In this document: in pieces, positions 19,119 to 29,305 of the stretch | Layout of the letters: each line of letters starts with the position of its first letter | Position numbering within the stretch: the stretch's first letter is position 1 | Origin: Ectothiorhodospira magna | Lineage (GTDB): Bacteria; Pseudomonadota; Gammaproteobacteria; Ectothiorhodospirales; Ectothiorhodospiraceae | Direction: 5' to 3' | Length of the DNA: 64,000 nucleotides | NCBI RefSeq assembly: GCF_900110965.1 | Contig: NZ_FOFO01000002.1 | Span: forward strand, 1-64,000 | Notes under the pieces: generated by a model | Told to the model about the DNA's origin: nothing | The model's database searches: none | Seen by the model: only the letters and a program-made list of their open reading frames with translations | Translations under genes and position numbers: made by a program

Positions 19119-20764
19119 CCGTCAGACAGGGTAGGATGGCTGGAGGGCGGCGCCCCGTTGGGCGCTGGAAACTGGATACGAAAGCAGGTGCCATCGGCAA
19201 GGGGGATAAGGTCAAGACTGCCGCCGTTGTTTTCGCACAGCTCACGGGAGATGTACAGGCCCAGGCCAACCCCCTCACCACCGGCGCTGATAAAGGGGTC
19301 GAACAGTCGTCGGGCCACGATGGAATCGATACCCGGCCCCCGGTCAATCACGTCCAGACTGGCGGCGCCATGGGTCTTTTGAGGGTTGCCTCTAAGGAGA
19401 ATACAGGGAGATTCCCCGCTCCGGTAGCCGTGGCGCAGGGCATTGGTACACAGGTTCCACAGCACCTGATGCAGGTGTCCAGGATCAAACCAGACCTGCT
19501 GATCTGCCCCAGGGAGGGACCAGGTCAACTGTTCAGGGGGCAGGCCGTGGTGGCGCCGAAATTCATCACTGAACTGTGCCAGCCGCGCTCCCAAATCCAG
19601 GGGGACCATTTGGGGGGGATGGCGTCGGGACAGATCCAGTACGTTTTGAATGACGTGATTCATACGCCGGCTCTGATCCTGAATGATCCCCGCCAGCCGC
19701 CGATCTGCCGGGTCAAGGGCCTCGGACTCTCCCAGTAACTGGGCGGCATGGCTGATGGCGCCCAGGGGGTTGCGGATTTCATGGGCAATACTGGCAGTAA
19801 GCCGGCCCAGGGAGGCCAGCTTGAGGGCCTGGGTCTGGCGGCGCAGTTCTGCGGTATCTTCCAGCAGCACAATGGTATCGGCGATCTGGTGCTCCCCCAG
19901 GCGGGTGAACCGCACCCGCAATTCCGGTCTGTCTGCTTCGGCAGCCAGGGTTTGGGGGCGGGTTTCCGTCGGTGCCTGTCGCCACAGGCTCAAGGCCTGT
20001 TGCAAGGCCGGTGACAGCTGCCCCAGGTCTGTCCCCTGGGCGGCTGCTGGCTGGCCCAGCAGCCGCCGGGCTGCCCCATTGACCAGATGCACCCGGTCGT
20101 CATCGTTTACCACGATGATACCTGCATGCATGCCCTCGATAATATGGGCGTTGAGTTCAGCCATGCCCGCCAGGTCTGCACCTCGCCGCTGGGCCAGGGC
20201 TTCACTTTCCCTGGCCCGGCGGGCGAGCACCAGGGCCAGCAGGGCGGTGGCGAACAGGCCGGCCCCCAGCAGTCCGGTTTCGGTCAGGGCTGCCTCCCGA
20301 CCAGGTTCCAGCCAATAGCCATGAATCTGCGCCAGCAGCAGGGCAATGGAGGCGAGCGCGGCAAACAGCAGGGCCGGGCGTCCGGGGGCCAGCAGGCCCA
20401 GACCGGCAATGGCGGGAATGGCCAGCACCCCCAGGCCGCTGGTGACGCCGCCGCTGGTGTAGGTCAGCAGGGTAATACAGCTGATGTCCGTGGCCGCCTG
20501 CAGGTAGATTTGCAGGTTGGGGGCAGGCCGCCGCAGGCGGGTCGCCACGCCAAAAACCAGGCTCAACAGCAGATAGCCGGTGGCCAGCAGCAGGAACAGT
20601 CGGGGATGGGAACTGCCCAGGGCCTGGGGACCGGTACCCAGCACCACCAGCGTGGTGACCATCCCGGCAACAAAAAACCGGTACAGGCTAAAAAGCCCCA
20701 GGGCACGCCAGATATCCCCCTGACTGTCCCCCTTTCCTCCCCATCCCGGGTTCGGGACCAGCAC
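19115..20764 (-). CDS. pilS: sensor histidine kinase PilS
   Basis: PilS is the membrane kinase partner of PilR; in Pseudomonas it senses pilin level in the membrane. Six hydrophobic segments lie in the first 180 residues, then a PAS-like linker, the phospho-acceptor H box SIAHEIRNPLGAISHAAQLL, and an ATPase domain ending GGEGVGLGLYISRELC. The frame opens at a TTG at 20830, but that would overlap the upstream gene. GTG 20764, with AGGA nine bases before it, is the likelier start. Confidence 0.92.
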   Translation of the reverse strand: MLVPNPGWGGKGDSQGDIWRALGLFSLYRFFVAGMVTTLVVLGTGPQALGSSHPRLFLLLATGYLLLSLVFGVATRLRRPAPNLQIYLQAATDISCITLLTYTSGGVTSGLGVLAIPAIAGLGLLAPGRPALLFAALASIALLLAQIHGYWLEPGREAALTETGLLGAGLFATALLALVLARRARESEALAQRRGADLAGMAELNAHIIEGMHAGIIVVNDDDRVHLVNGAARRLLGQPAAAQGTDLGQLSPALQQALSLWRQAPTETRPQTLAAEADRPELRVRFTRLGEHQIADTIVLLEDTAELRRQTQALKLASLGRLTASIAHEIRNPLGAISHAAQLLGESEALDPADRRLAGIIQDQSRRMNHVIQNVLDLSRRHPPQMVPLDLGARLAQFSDEFRRHHGLPPEQLTWSLPGADQQVWFDPGHLHQVLWNLCTNALRHGYRSGESPCILLRGNPQKTHGAASLDVIDRGPGIDSIVARRLFDPFISAGGEGVGLGLYISRELCENNGGSLDLIPLADGTCFRIQFPAPNGAPPSSHPTLSDG

Positions 20765-20775
20765 CGCAAGCGGTC

Positions 20776-21048
20776 CTATTCTCGTGTAGACTCTTGCGTC
20801 AAGAACAGATCCCGGTGAGCATCGGAACAAAAGGGTCTACCCTCGGCCTGCAGGCTTTCTTCCTCGGGGATATGCAGACCACAGTAGTGGCAGCGCAGCA
20901 TTTTGCCGGAGGTTTTATACCCGTGGTCGGACATGGTCTGCCGACGTTTGGACGGATGCTCTGGGCGGGGGACATCCGGGGTCTTGAGCATAAGCCGGAC
21001 CACCATGAACACCAGAACGATGGATGCGATCAGGAACAAGATTTGCAT
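20776..21048 (-). CDS. small membrane-anchored zinc-ribbon protein (PP0621 family)
   Basis: This 90-residue protein has one N-terminal membrane helix (MQILFLIASIVLVFMVVRL) and a cytoplasmic tail with a cysteine cluster (MLRCHYCGLHIPEEES, then FCSDAHR) that should bind zinc. It resembles the uncharacterised PP0621 family that often sits directly upstream of pilS. The ATG at 21048 is chosen because the helix starts there; longer frames have no support. The function is unknown. Co-location suggests a role with PilS in envelope sensing, which is inference. Confidence 0.8.
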   Translation of the reverse strand: MQILFLIASIVLVFMVVRLMLKTPDVPRPEHPSKRRQTMSDHGYKTSGKMLRCHYCGLHIPEEESLQAEGRPFCSDAHRDLFLTQESTRE

Positions 21049-21120
21049 GGCGCGTGATTCGATTGTGAGTGGTGTATAAGAAGGTACTACAGAACACGAA
21101 TCGGCGGTGAATGTGTAAAG

Positions 21121-21240
21121 AATGGCTATACCTTTCAACCCAAACCGATAACAGGAGGACGCGACCAGGGCCGCGTCATCGTGCTGTACACGATGGGCTA
21201 TCCCTCCCCGATCTGAAAGCGGGGTGTCTCGCGCAAAATT
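21121..21240 (+). promoter_or_regulatory. sucC 5' leader homologous to the rplM leader (copy B)
   Basis: About 120 bases directly before the sucC ATG align along their length with the minus-strand sequence directly before rplM. Shared blocks in order are ATGGCTAT, AACCCAAACC, ACAGGAGGACGCGA, an ATCGTG/CACGAT hairpin, ATCCCTCCCCGA, and TCTCGCGCAAAAT. It contains a perfect AGGAGG, but about 90 bases before the start codon; none lies at the start itself. A GTG frame of eleven codons ends at the same TGA in both copies. It could be a cis-regulatory RNA or a domesticated IS-end repeat. Confidence 0.7.
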
Positions 21241-21241
21241 G

Positions 21242-22408
21242 ATGAATCTGCATGAATTCCAGGCCAAGAGCCTGTTTCGTGATTACCGGATTTCGGTGCC
21301 ACCGGGGGTTGCCGTCCACAGTCTGGACCACCTGGATGAAACCATGGCGGCCCTGGACGGTGACAGCTGGATGGTCAAGGCCCAGGTCCATGCCGGCGGT
21401 CGTGGCAAGGCTGGCGGTGTCAAACGGGTCAATGGACACGCGGCCCTCAGGACTGCGGTCGGAGACCTGTTGGGTTCCACCCTGGTGACCCATCAGACCG
21501 GCCCGGCTGGTCTGCCGGTGAACACGGTACTGATCGAGTCCCTGACGGACATTCAGCGGGAGATGTACCTGGGCCTGCTGGTGGATCGGGCCACCCACCG
21601 TGTTGCCATCATGGCTTCGGCGGCGGGGGGGATGGACATCGAAACGGTGGCTGCCGAGACTCCAGAACAGCTGCTGACCCTGTTTGTAGACCCGGTGGCA
21701 GGTATCCAGCCCTATCAGGGACGGCGCATCGCGTTTGCGCTGGGTTTGTCTGGCCCCCAGGTGAACCTGTTCGTGGCTTTGCTCACCCGGCTTTACACCC
21801 TGTTTATCGAGACCGATGCCAGTTTGATCGAGATCAACCCGTTGGTGGTCACCGGGGAAGGGGAGTTGGTGGCGCTGGATGGCAAGATCAACCTGGATGA
21901 CAACGCCCTTTACCGTCATCCGGCCCTGATGCAGTGGCAGGATGCCAGTCAGGAAGATGCCCGTGAGGCCCGGGCCAGGGCCCATGAACTCAATTACGTT
22001 CGTCTGGATGGCAACATCGGTTGCATGGTCAACGGTGCCGGACTGGCCATGGCCACCATGGACCTGATCAAACTCCACGGTGGCGAGCCGGCCAACTTTC
22101 TGGACGTGGGTGGCGGTACCACGGCTGCCCGGGTGACCGAAGCCTTCAAGCTCATTCTTTCCGATGATTCGGTCAAGGCGGTCTTTGTCAATATCTTCGG
22201 CGGTATCGTCCGTTGCGACCTGATTGCCGAGGGTATCATCGCGGCGGTGCAGGAGGTCCATGTGACGGTGCCCGTGGTGGTGCGTCTGGAGGGGACCAAC
22301 GTGGAACAGGGCCGTGCCCTGCTGGCCCGCAGTGACCTTGATATCATTGCCGCCGACAGCCTCACCGACGGGGCGCTCCAGGTGGTACGGGCAGCACAGG
22401 CCGCCTGA
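21242..22408 (+). CDS. sucC: succinyl-CoA synthetase beta subunit
   Basis: SucC binds nucleotide and, with SucD, converts succinyl-CoA to succinate with ATP or GTP formation in the TCA cycle. The N-terminus [12 protein letters not shown] sets the start at 21242. The ATP-grasp part shows [16 protein letters not shown] and the metal ligands are in EINPLVV. The C-terminal ligase domain has [15 protein letters not shown] and [12 protein letters not shown]. Its 388 residues equal the E. coli length. Malate-CoA ligase is a close alternative by family, but the length and residues look like SucC. It has no ribosome site next to its ATG. Confidence 0.95.
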   Translation: MNLHEFQAKSLFRDYRISVPPGVAVHSLDHLDETMAALDGDSWMVKAQVHAGGRGKAGGVKRVNGHAALRTAVGDLLGSTLVTHQTGPAGLPVNTVLIESLTDIQREMYLGLLVDRATHRVAIMASAAGGMDIETVAAETPEQLLTLFVDPVAGIQPYQGRRIAFALGLSGPQVNLFVALLTRLYTLFIETDASLIEINPLVVTGEGELVALDGKINLDDNALYRHPALMQWQDASQEDAREARARAHELNYVRLDGNIGCMVNGAGLAMATMDLIKLHGGEPANFLDVGGGTTAARVTEAFKLILSDDSVKAVFVNIFGGIVRCDLIAEGIIAAVQEVHVTVPVVVRLEGTNVEQGRALLARSDLDIIAADSLTDGALQVVRAAQAA

Positions 22409-22450
22409 GCGACCGATGCAGACAGACGACGCGGACACGGATTTAACCTA

Positions 22451-23316
22451 ATGAGCATTCTCATCGACAAGCATACCCGGGTCATCTGCCAGGGGTTCAC
22501 GGGCCGGCAGGGCACCTTCCATACCGAGCAGGCCCTGGCCTATGGTACCCAGATGGTGGGTGGGGTCACACCCGGCAAGGGTGGCCAGCAGCATCTGGGC
22601 CTGCCGGTTTTCAACACCGTACATGACGCGGTACAAGACACCGGCGCCAATGCCACCATGATTTATGTCCCGGCTGCTTTTGCTGCCGATGCCATCCTGG
22701 AGGCCGCCGATGCCGGGATTGAAACCATTGTCTGCATCACCGAAGGGATTCCCGTGCTGGACATGCTCAAGGTGAAGGCAGCCCTGACGGGCAGCCGTGC
22801 CCGGCTCATTGGTCCCAACTGTCCGGGGATCATCACCCCTGGCGCCTGCAAGATCGGCATTATGCCAGGCCATATTCACCAGCCGGGCAAGGTGGGGATC
22901 GTCTCCCGCTCCGGCACCCTCACCTACGAGGCAGTCAAGCAGACCACCGATGCAGGGCTGGGCCAAAGTACCTGTGTCGGCATCGGCGGCGACCCGATTC
23001 AGGGCATGAATTTCATCGACTGCCTGCAACTGTTTCAGGCTGATGAACAGACCGAAGGGGTGATCATGGTGGGGGAGATCGGTGGCACTGCCGAAGAAGC
23101 CGCCGCAGACTTCATCCGTGACCAGGTCACCAAGCCGGTGGTGGCCTACATTGCCGGGGTGACGGCCCCGCCGGGCCGCCGTATGGGGCATGCCGGTGCC
23201 ATCATTTCAGGAGGACAGGGGACGGCAGATCAGAAATTTGCCGCCCTGGAAGCCGCCGGGGTGGCCGTGGTGCGCTCCCCCGCAGAGATGGGGGAACGGC
23301 TCAAGGCGCTGCTCGT

Positions 23317-23320
<4 letters not shown>
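22451..23320 (+). CDS. sucD: succinyl-CoA synthetase alpha subunit
   Basis: SucD binds CoA and carries the phosphohistidine. Visible are the CoA-binding N-terminus ([18 protein letters not shown]), [19 protein letters not shown], and the active-site histidine in [14 protein letters not shown]. Its 289 residues are normal. It follows sucC by 42 bases. Its stop overlaps the nadE start by four bases, so the TCA-cycle enzyme pair is physically coupled to NAD synthesis here. Confidence 0.96.
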
Positions 23321-25333
<2,013 letters not shown>

Positions 25334-25404
25334 GTGATTCCCGGCGGCAGAACCGGCCCCCATCAGCCCCGGAGCACTGCACCCGGGGCAGGTTCAGGGC
25401 ATGT

Positions 25405-25926
25405 TTACCGGTACGTCACCACCTCATCCAGGCGCCGCCGATGAGAAGATTCCGGCAGCTCTGCCGGATAGCCTATACAGAGCAGGGCCAGGGGCCGCAA
25501 CGCCCCTTCCAGACCCAGACGTTGGGCCACGGCCAGTTCATCGAACCGCCCCACCCAGGTGGAACCCAGACCTGCGGCCACCACCGCCAGTTGGGCATAG
25601 GCGGCGACGATGGTGGCATCCTGAATCGAAAACAGGGTCCGGCCCCGGTCACCATAAGCGGTGGCAGCACGTTCTGGATCGCTACAGAACACCAGACAGA
25701 CCGGCGCCTCGGCAATGAACTGTTGCCCGTAAGCCGCTTGAGCCAGTTCCTCTCGCAGGGCTGGCTGCTTCACACAGATGATACGGTAGGACTGCAGATC
25801 CCCCGCCGAGGGCGCGGTCACAGCGGTTTCCAAAATGGCGTGCAACTTTTCCGGTTCTACCGGCATATCGGTCTGGTAGCGCCGAATGGAATGCCGGTGT
25901 CTGACCGTCTGAAAGAAATCCCACAT
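25405..25926 (-). CDS. nitroreductase family flavoprotein
   Basis: This 173-residue FMN-binding oxidoreductase has the family N-terminus (MWDFFQTVRHRHSIRRYQ) with the FMN-phosphate arginines, TAPSAGDLQSYRIICV, and the C-terminal LRPLALLCIGYPAELPE. Such enzymes reduce quinones, nitro compounds or other substrates with NAD(P)H; the substrate cannot be inferred. ATG 25926 is chosen because it begins the conserved region, and AGGGG lies about ten bases upstream. It is convergent with glnB across a 71-base gap holding a weak GCCCCGG/CCGGGGC hairpin. Confidence 0.85.
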   Translation of the reverse strand: MWDFFQTVRHRHSIRRYQTDMPVEPEKLHAILETAVTAPSAGDLQSYRIICVKQPALREELAQAAYGQQFIAEAPVCLVFCSDPERAATAYGDRGRTLFSIQDATIVAAYAQLAVVAAGLGSTWVGRFDELAVAQRLGLEGALRPLALLCIGYPAELPESSHRRRLDEVVTYR

Positions 25927-25965
25927 CCTCAAAACCCCTGTGTCGTGGTTGTGAATCAGCAAAAA

Positions 25966-26006
25966 CCCGCGTGAACCCTCGCCCACTCGGGCGGGGAGGT
26001 CAGCGG
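25966..26006. repeat. IS200/IS605-like end hairpin (copy D)
   Basis: GCGTGAACCCTCGCCC, three bases, then GGGCGGGGAGG form a folded end resembling both the right end of the neighbouring TnpB element and the sucC/rplM leader hairpins. In the minus direction it lies in the leader of the nitroreductase, 40 bases before its ATG. Confidence 0.45.
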
Positions 26007-26031
26007 GGGCCGCGCAAGCGGCCCTATTTTT
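26007..26031 (+). terminator. intrinsic terminator
   Basis: GGGCCGC and GCGGCCC pair around a GCAA tetraloop, followed by TATTTTT: a good plus-strand rho-independent terminator. No plus-strand gene ends close by (glnB stops about 670 bases upstream), so it may belong to the mobile-element remnant or block transcription into it. Confidence 0.7.
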
Positions 26032-26166
26032 GTGTCTTCTGCCCCTGAACATAGGCTTTCAACGTTGTGACGCTGTGCCGCCCTCGTCGGTAGACTGCAT
26101 CCGCACTCACTTGAAATCCCCCGTTATAGCTATTAATCTATGGCTATTGTAGCAGTGAGCACTGAC

Positions 26167-26568
26167 ATGCTGAAGGCCACAAAGATACGCATCTACCCCA
26201 CGACCGAACAGGCGGCATTTCTGAACTGCCAGTTCGGCGCGGTGCGCTTTGTCTATAACACCGGCCTTCGCATCATATCTCATCGCTACCAATACCACGG
26301 CCAGTCGTTGAGCGCCAAACACGACATCAAGAAGCTGTTGCCAGTCGCCAAGAAATCGCGCAAGTATGTCTGCCAGCACAAGAGGGATGCCATGCCGTTG
26401 AGCGTCCGGTCGTGGGAATGCCCGGCCTGCCACACACAGCATGACCGGGATATCAACGCGGCGCTGAACATCAAGCATCAAGGCATAGTAAAGTTGAAGG
26501 CGGAAGGGCTGTCCGTCTCTGCCCATGGAGGCTTGCGTAAGTCCGGCACATCGCCGGCTGCTGCCTGA
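26167..26568 (+). pseudogene. internally deleted TnpB of IS200/IS605 family
   Basis: The first 60 residues match a TnpB/OrfB N-terminus (KATKIRIYPTTEQAAFLNCQ, then LPVAKKSRKY). The sequence then jumps in frame to the far C-terminus: the remains of the zinc knuckle (CQHKRDAMPLSVRSWECPAC) and the last RuvC motif HDRDINAALNI. Intact TnpB proteins have about 370-400 residues, so roughly 250 are missing, including two of the three RuvC acidic residues. It cannot be an active nuclease. The frame is still open, so the deletion is recent or neutral. ATG 26167 is the likely start; 26140 is in frame. Confidence 0.88.
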
Positions 26569-26569
26569 G

Positions 26570-26626
26570 AAGTGGGAAGCCTCGCCCGTGGCGCGTCAGC
26601 GCTTAGGGCGGGGAGCAGTCACGTGT
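26570..26626 (+). mobile_element. right end of the IS200/IS605 remnant
   Basis: After the TnpB stop, CCTCGCCC and GGGCGGGG form an imperfect palindrome around a 19-base GC-rich loop, followed by AGCAGTCACG. This is the usual form of an IS200/IS605 right end, which is also the 3' part of the omega RNA. It abuts the last codons of bamD. Confidence 0.6.
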
Positions 26627-27383
26627 CTGGTTCTAATCGTTCCGCCCGCTCTGGAAAATTCAGCGCCAGCACCCGCAGGGCATCCCCGGCCAGATCATCC
26701 AGGTGCAATTGACGGTAGGCCTTGACCATGATCTCCAGGGCATCGGGTACCGCTTCGGCTCCCGCATAGCGCTCCAGCACATAGCGACCTCGCTGGGCTG
26801 CCGCCAGCCAGGCCCCCCGACGCATGTAAAAATCGGCGACATGAAGCTCATGGGCTGCCAGTTGATTTCTTAGATGCACCATGCGTTGCCGGGCGTCCTC
26901 AGCATAACGGCTGTGAGGAAAGGTGCGGACCAGGGTGCCAAAATCCTCAAATGCCTGTTGCAGGGGGACCGGATCGCGGCGGGCCTGATCCTGGGGGAAC
27001 CAGCGGTTGAGGGCACTTTGATCCCGTTCGTAGTTGATCAGGCCCCGCAGATAATAGGCATAATCCACATGGGGATGGCGGGGATTCATCTGGAGAAAAC
27101 GGTCCACTGCCGCCAGGGCCATTTCCGGCTCCTGGGCCTTGTAGTAGGCATAGGCAATTTCCAGTTGTCCCTGCTGGGCATGACGACCAAAGGGGAAGCG
27201 GGCTTGCAGAATTTCGTAATATTCCACAGCCTGCTGGAAATTTCCCCGCCCCAGGGCGGCCTGGGCTTCTTCATAAAGCTGGCTGGCGGACCAATCCTGG
27301 GTAGGGTCCTGGCGCAGGGAAGCGCAGCCTGAAACCAGGACGGTGATGAACAGGACAATCAGGGCTGAGCGAAGTGCTGTCAT
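26619..27383 (-). CDS. bamD: outer membrane assembly lipoprotein BamD
   Basis: BamD is the essential lipoprotein of the BAM complex that inserts beta-barrel proteins into the outer membrane. A lipoprotein signal with lipobox LVSGC is followed by TPR helices starting SASQLYEEAQAALGRGNF and ARFPFGRHAQQGQLEIAYAYY, as in ComL/BamD. At 254 residues it has normal length. ATG 27383 is preferred over GTG 27392; neither has a clear ribosome site. It is divergent from rluD, the usual arrangement in this class. Confidence 0.95.
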   Translation of the reverse strand: MTALRSALIVLFITVLVSGCASLRQDPTQDWSASQLYEEAQAALGRGNFQQAVEYYEILQARFPFGRHAQQGQLEIAYAYYKAQEPEMALAAVDRFLQMNPRHPHVDYAYYLRGLINYERDQSALNRWFPQDQARRDPVPLQQAFEDFGTLVRTFPHSRYAEDARQRMVHLRNQLAAHELHVADFYMRRGAWLAAAQRGRYVLERYAGAEAVPDALEIMVKAYRQLHLDDLAGDALRVLALNFPERAERLEPDT

Positions 27384-27451
27384 TAGGGACACGAAGACGG
27401 GAAGGTAATTGAGGTGATGGTGAGTATAACTGACGTCTATCGGGATTACGC

Positions 27452-28396
27452 ATGACCACTACCATTGAGCTGGCGGGAGACATTCCCTGCGAACTGGCCG
27501 GTAAACGTCTGGATGCCGTATTGGCACAGATGTTCCCGGATTATTCCCGGGGCCGTATCCAGCAATGGATCGAGGCGGGGGCGGTGGAAGTGGCCGGAGT
27601 GCAGCCGCGACTGCGACAGAAAGTAAACGGCGGGGAGTCTGTGCGGATTCATGCCACCCTGGACCTGCCGGGGCGGGATGTGGCCGAGGATTTGCCTCTG
27701 GACCTGGTGCATGAGGATGAGCATCTGCTGGTGATCAACAAGCCTGCCGGGCTGGTGGTGCATCCTGCGGCAGGACATCCCCAGGGCACCCTGGTCAACG
27801 CCCTGCTCCACCATGCCCCGGAACTGGCTCATCTGCCCAGGGCCGGTATCGTTCATCGTCTGGACAAGGATACCTCCGGCTTACTGGTGGTGGCCCGTAC
27901 CCTGGCTGCCCATACAGATCTGGTGCGTCAGTTGCAGGCCCGCACCGTGGGCCGCCAGTATCTGGCCCTGGTACAGGGCACCCTGGTGGCGGGAGGAACC
28001 ATTGATGCCCCCATTGGTCGGCATCCGGTGGACCGCAAGCGGATGGCGGTGACTCCCGGCGGTCGGGAGGCCATCACCCATTACCGGGTAGACACCCGGT
28101 TTCCCTGTCACACCCTGTTGCGGGTCAACCTGGAAACCGGGCGTACCCACCAGATCCGGGTCCATCTGGCCCATCGGCATCATCCCATTGTGGGAGATCC
28201 GGTTTACGGCGGACGCCTGCGTCGACCTGGGGGGCTATCCGACAGGGCCGGTAAGGTACTGCAGGATTTTCGCCGTCAGGCCCTGCACGCCACCTGCCTG
28301 ACCCTGGACCACCCGGATGGTTCGGGCAGTCATCAGTGGCAATGTGATCCGCCCCAGGACATGCAAACCCTGCTGGCTGCCCTTGGTGAAGATTGA
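27452..28396 (+). CDS. rluD: 23S rRNA pseudouridine synthase RluD
   Basis: RluD makes the pseudouridines of helix 69 (1911, 1915, 1917) in 23S rRNA. An N-terminal S4 domain (RLDAVLAQMFPDYSRGRIQQ) is followed by the catalytic motif HRLDKDTSGLLVV, whose aspartate is essential, and the C-terminal TGRTHQIRVHLA. Its 314 residues are normal. In many relatives yfiH (a multicopper oxidase-like gene) follows; here a gene-free stretch follows instead. Confidence 0.96.
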   Translation: MTTTIELAGDIPCELAGKRLDAVLAQMFPDYSRGRIQQWIEAGAVEVAGVQPRLRQKVNGGESVRIHATLDLPGRDVAEDLPLDLVHEDEHLLVINKPAGLVVHPAAGHPQGTLVNALLHHAPELAHLPRAGIVHRLDKDTSGLLVVARTLAAHTDLVRQLQARTVGRQYLALVQGTLVAGGTIDAPIGRHPVDRKRMAVTPGGREAITHYRVDTRFPCHTLLRVNLETGRTHQIRVHLAHRHHPIVGDPVYGGRLRRPGGLSDRAGKVLQDFRRQALHATCLTLDHPDGSGSHQWQCDPPQDMQTLLAALGED

Positions 28397-28877
28397 CAGT
28401 GATTGCCGCTGGGCTTTTCCTTGTCCTGGGCAGGCGTTATCATAAGCGGTGTCTTCGTCGATCCGGGATTGACCGGTTCACGAGGGCCTATGTGAGGCAA
28501 CAGAGGCTTAATTGTCGATGGACAGTTGTTGTAGAGGCATGCGTGGTGAGGCCGTCATTGGCCGCGAACCGGCATGTGATCGCGTCCGTAGGGTTTCCCT
28601 CCCGCGGTAATTCACCGCATCTTTTCGGGCATCCCTGACGGACCGTTTCATGTCGGTCATGATCAGGGAAGCCGGTGTCTGCATCATCCCCAGGTTCCTA
28701 CCGCCGCTGGACACCTTGTGTCCCCGGTCAAGGGTGAATGCCTGCCGACCTTCTGCCCCGGTTTTACCGGGTTGGGTCGTTGTCCTGTCCTTGGTCTCTC
28801 CCCATGCCGTCCACGGCCTTGTCAGGCCGTGCCCCGTGCACCCCGACCGTCTGCTCCGGCAGACAAAGGAGACCCCC
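28397..28877. other. 480-base gene-free stretch with hairpins
   Basis: I see no supportable gene here. The plus strand can fold at several places: a nested hairpin at 28632-28669 (TCCCTGA/TCAGGGA enclosing GACCG/CGGTC), CCCGGT/ACCGGG near 28760-28776, and CACGGCC/GGCCGTG at 28812-28831. It ends at the strong ribosome site of the next gene. It may be a long structured leader of the following small gene and mgtE pair, or hold a small RNA. It does not match the M-box riboswitch as I know it. Confidence 0.4.
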
Positions 28878-29237
28878 ATGACCCGGATAATCAACCATAT
28901 GGGCCGCCTGATGAACCAGGTACTCAGAACCCTGGAATCCCCGGCCCGTCCCCCTGCTGAAAGCTATCCCGTGGCTGAAGCCATTCGCCGGGGCGATTTT
29001 GGCAGCGCCCGGCTGAATTTTCTCAAGCTGCCCCGTCAGTCCCAGATCCGGATGCTGCAGACCATGGATCAGTCGGCCATCCGGCGTCTGACCCTGGGAT
29101 TGCCCGATACGACCCTGGCTCACCTCTGCGCCCAGGGGCCGGCGCCTTTGGGAAAAACCATTGTCGGTGCCCTGCCTGAGGGTCGGCGCCGGGGTGTTTC
29201 CCTGATGTGCGAACAACATCGCCGTCAGCACTCGTGA
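28878..29237 (+). CDS. small protein of unknown function upstream of mgtE
   Basis: This 119-residue frame has a good ribosome site (AAAGGAG seven bases before the ATG) and host-like codon use, so it is probably real. I do not recognise the family. The central part (EAIRRGDFGSARLNFLKLPRQSQIRMLQTMDQSAIRRLTLGL split over several helices) vaguely resembles the helical superhelix of MgtE N-domains, in which short repeats of this kind occur. It lies 68 bases before the first mgtE. A role in magnesium transport is a guess from position. Confidence 0.6.
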   Translation: MTRIINHMGRLMNQVLRTLESPARPPAESYPVAEAIRRGDFGSARLNFLKLPRQSQIRMLQTMDQSAIRRLTLGLPDTTLAHLCAQGPAPLGKTIVGALPEGRRRGVSLMCEQHRRQHS

Positions 29238-29305
29238 TATCCGCCGGCGCTTGACGCCGGCCTTTGACAGTGCATGATCAGTACTTCTCGCAACCGGGCC
29301 AAGGC

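Noticed and set aside
28397-28877. M-box magnesium riboswitch before mgtE
   Set aside because: Hairpins exist but the conserved M-box core as I know it is not visible, and a separate gene intervenes before mgtE.
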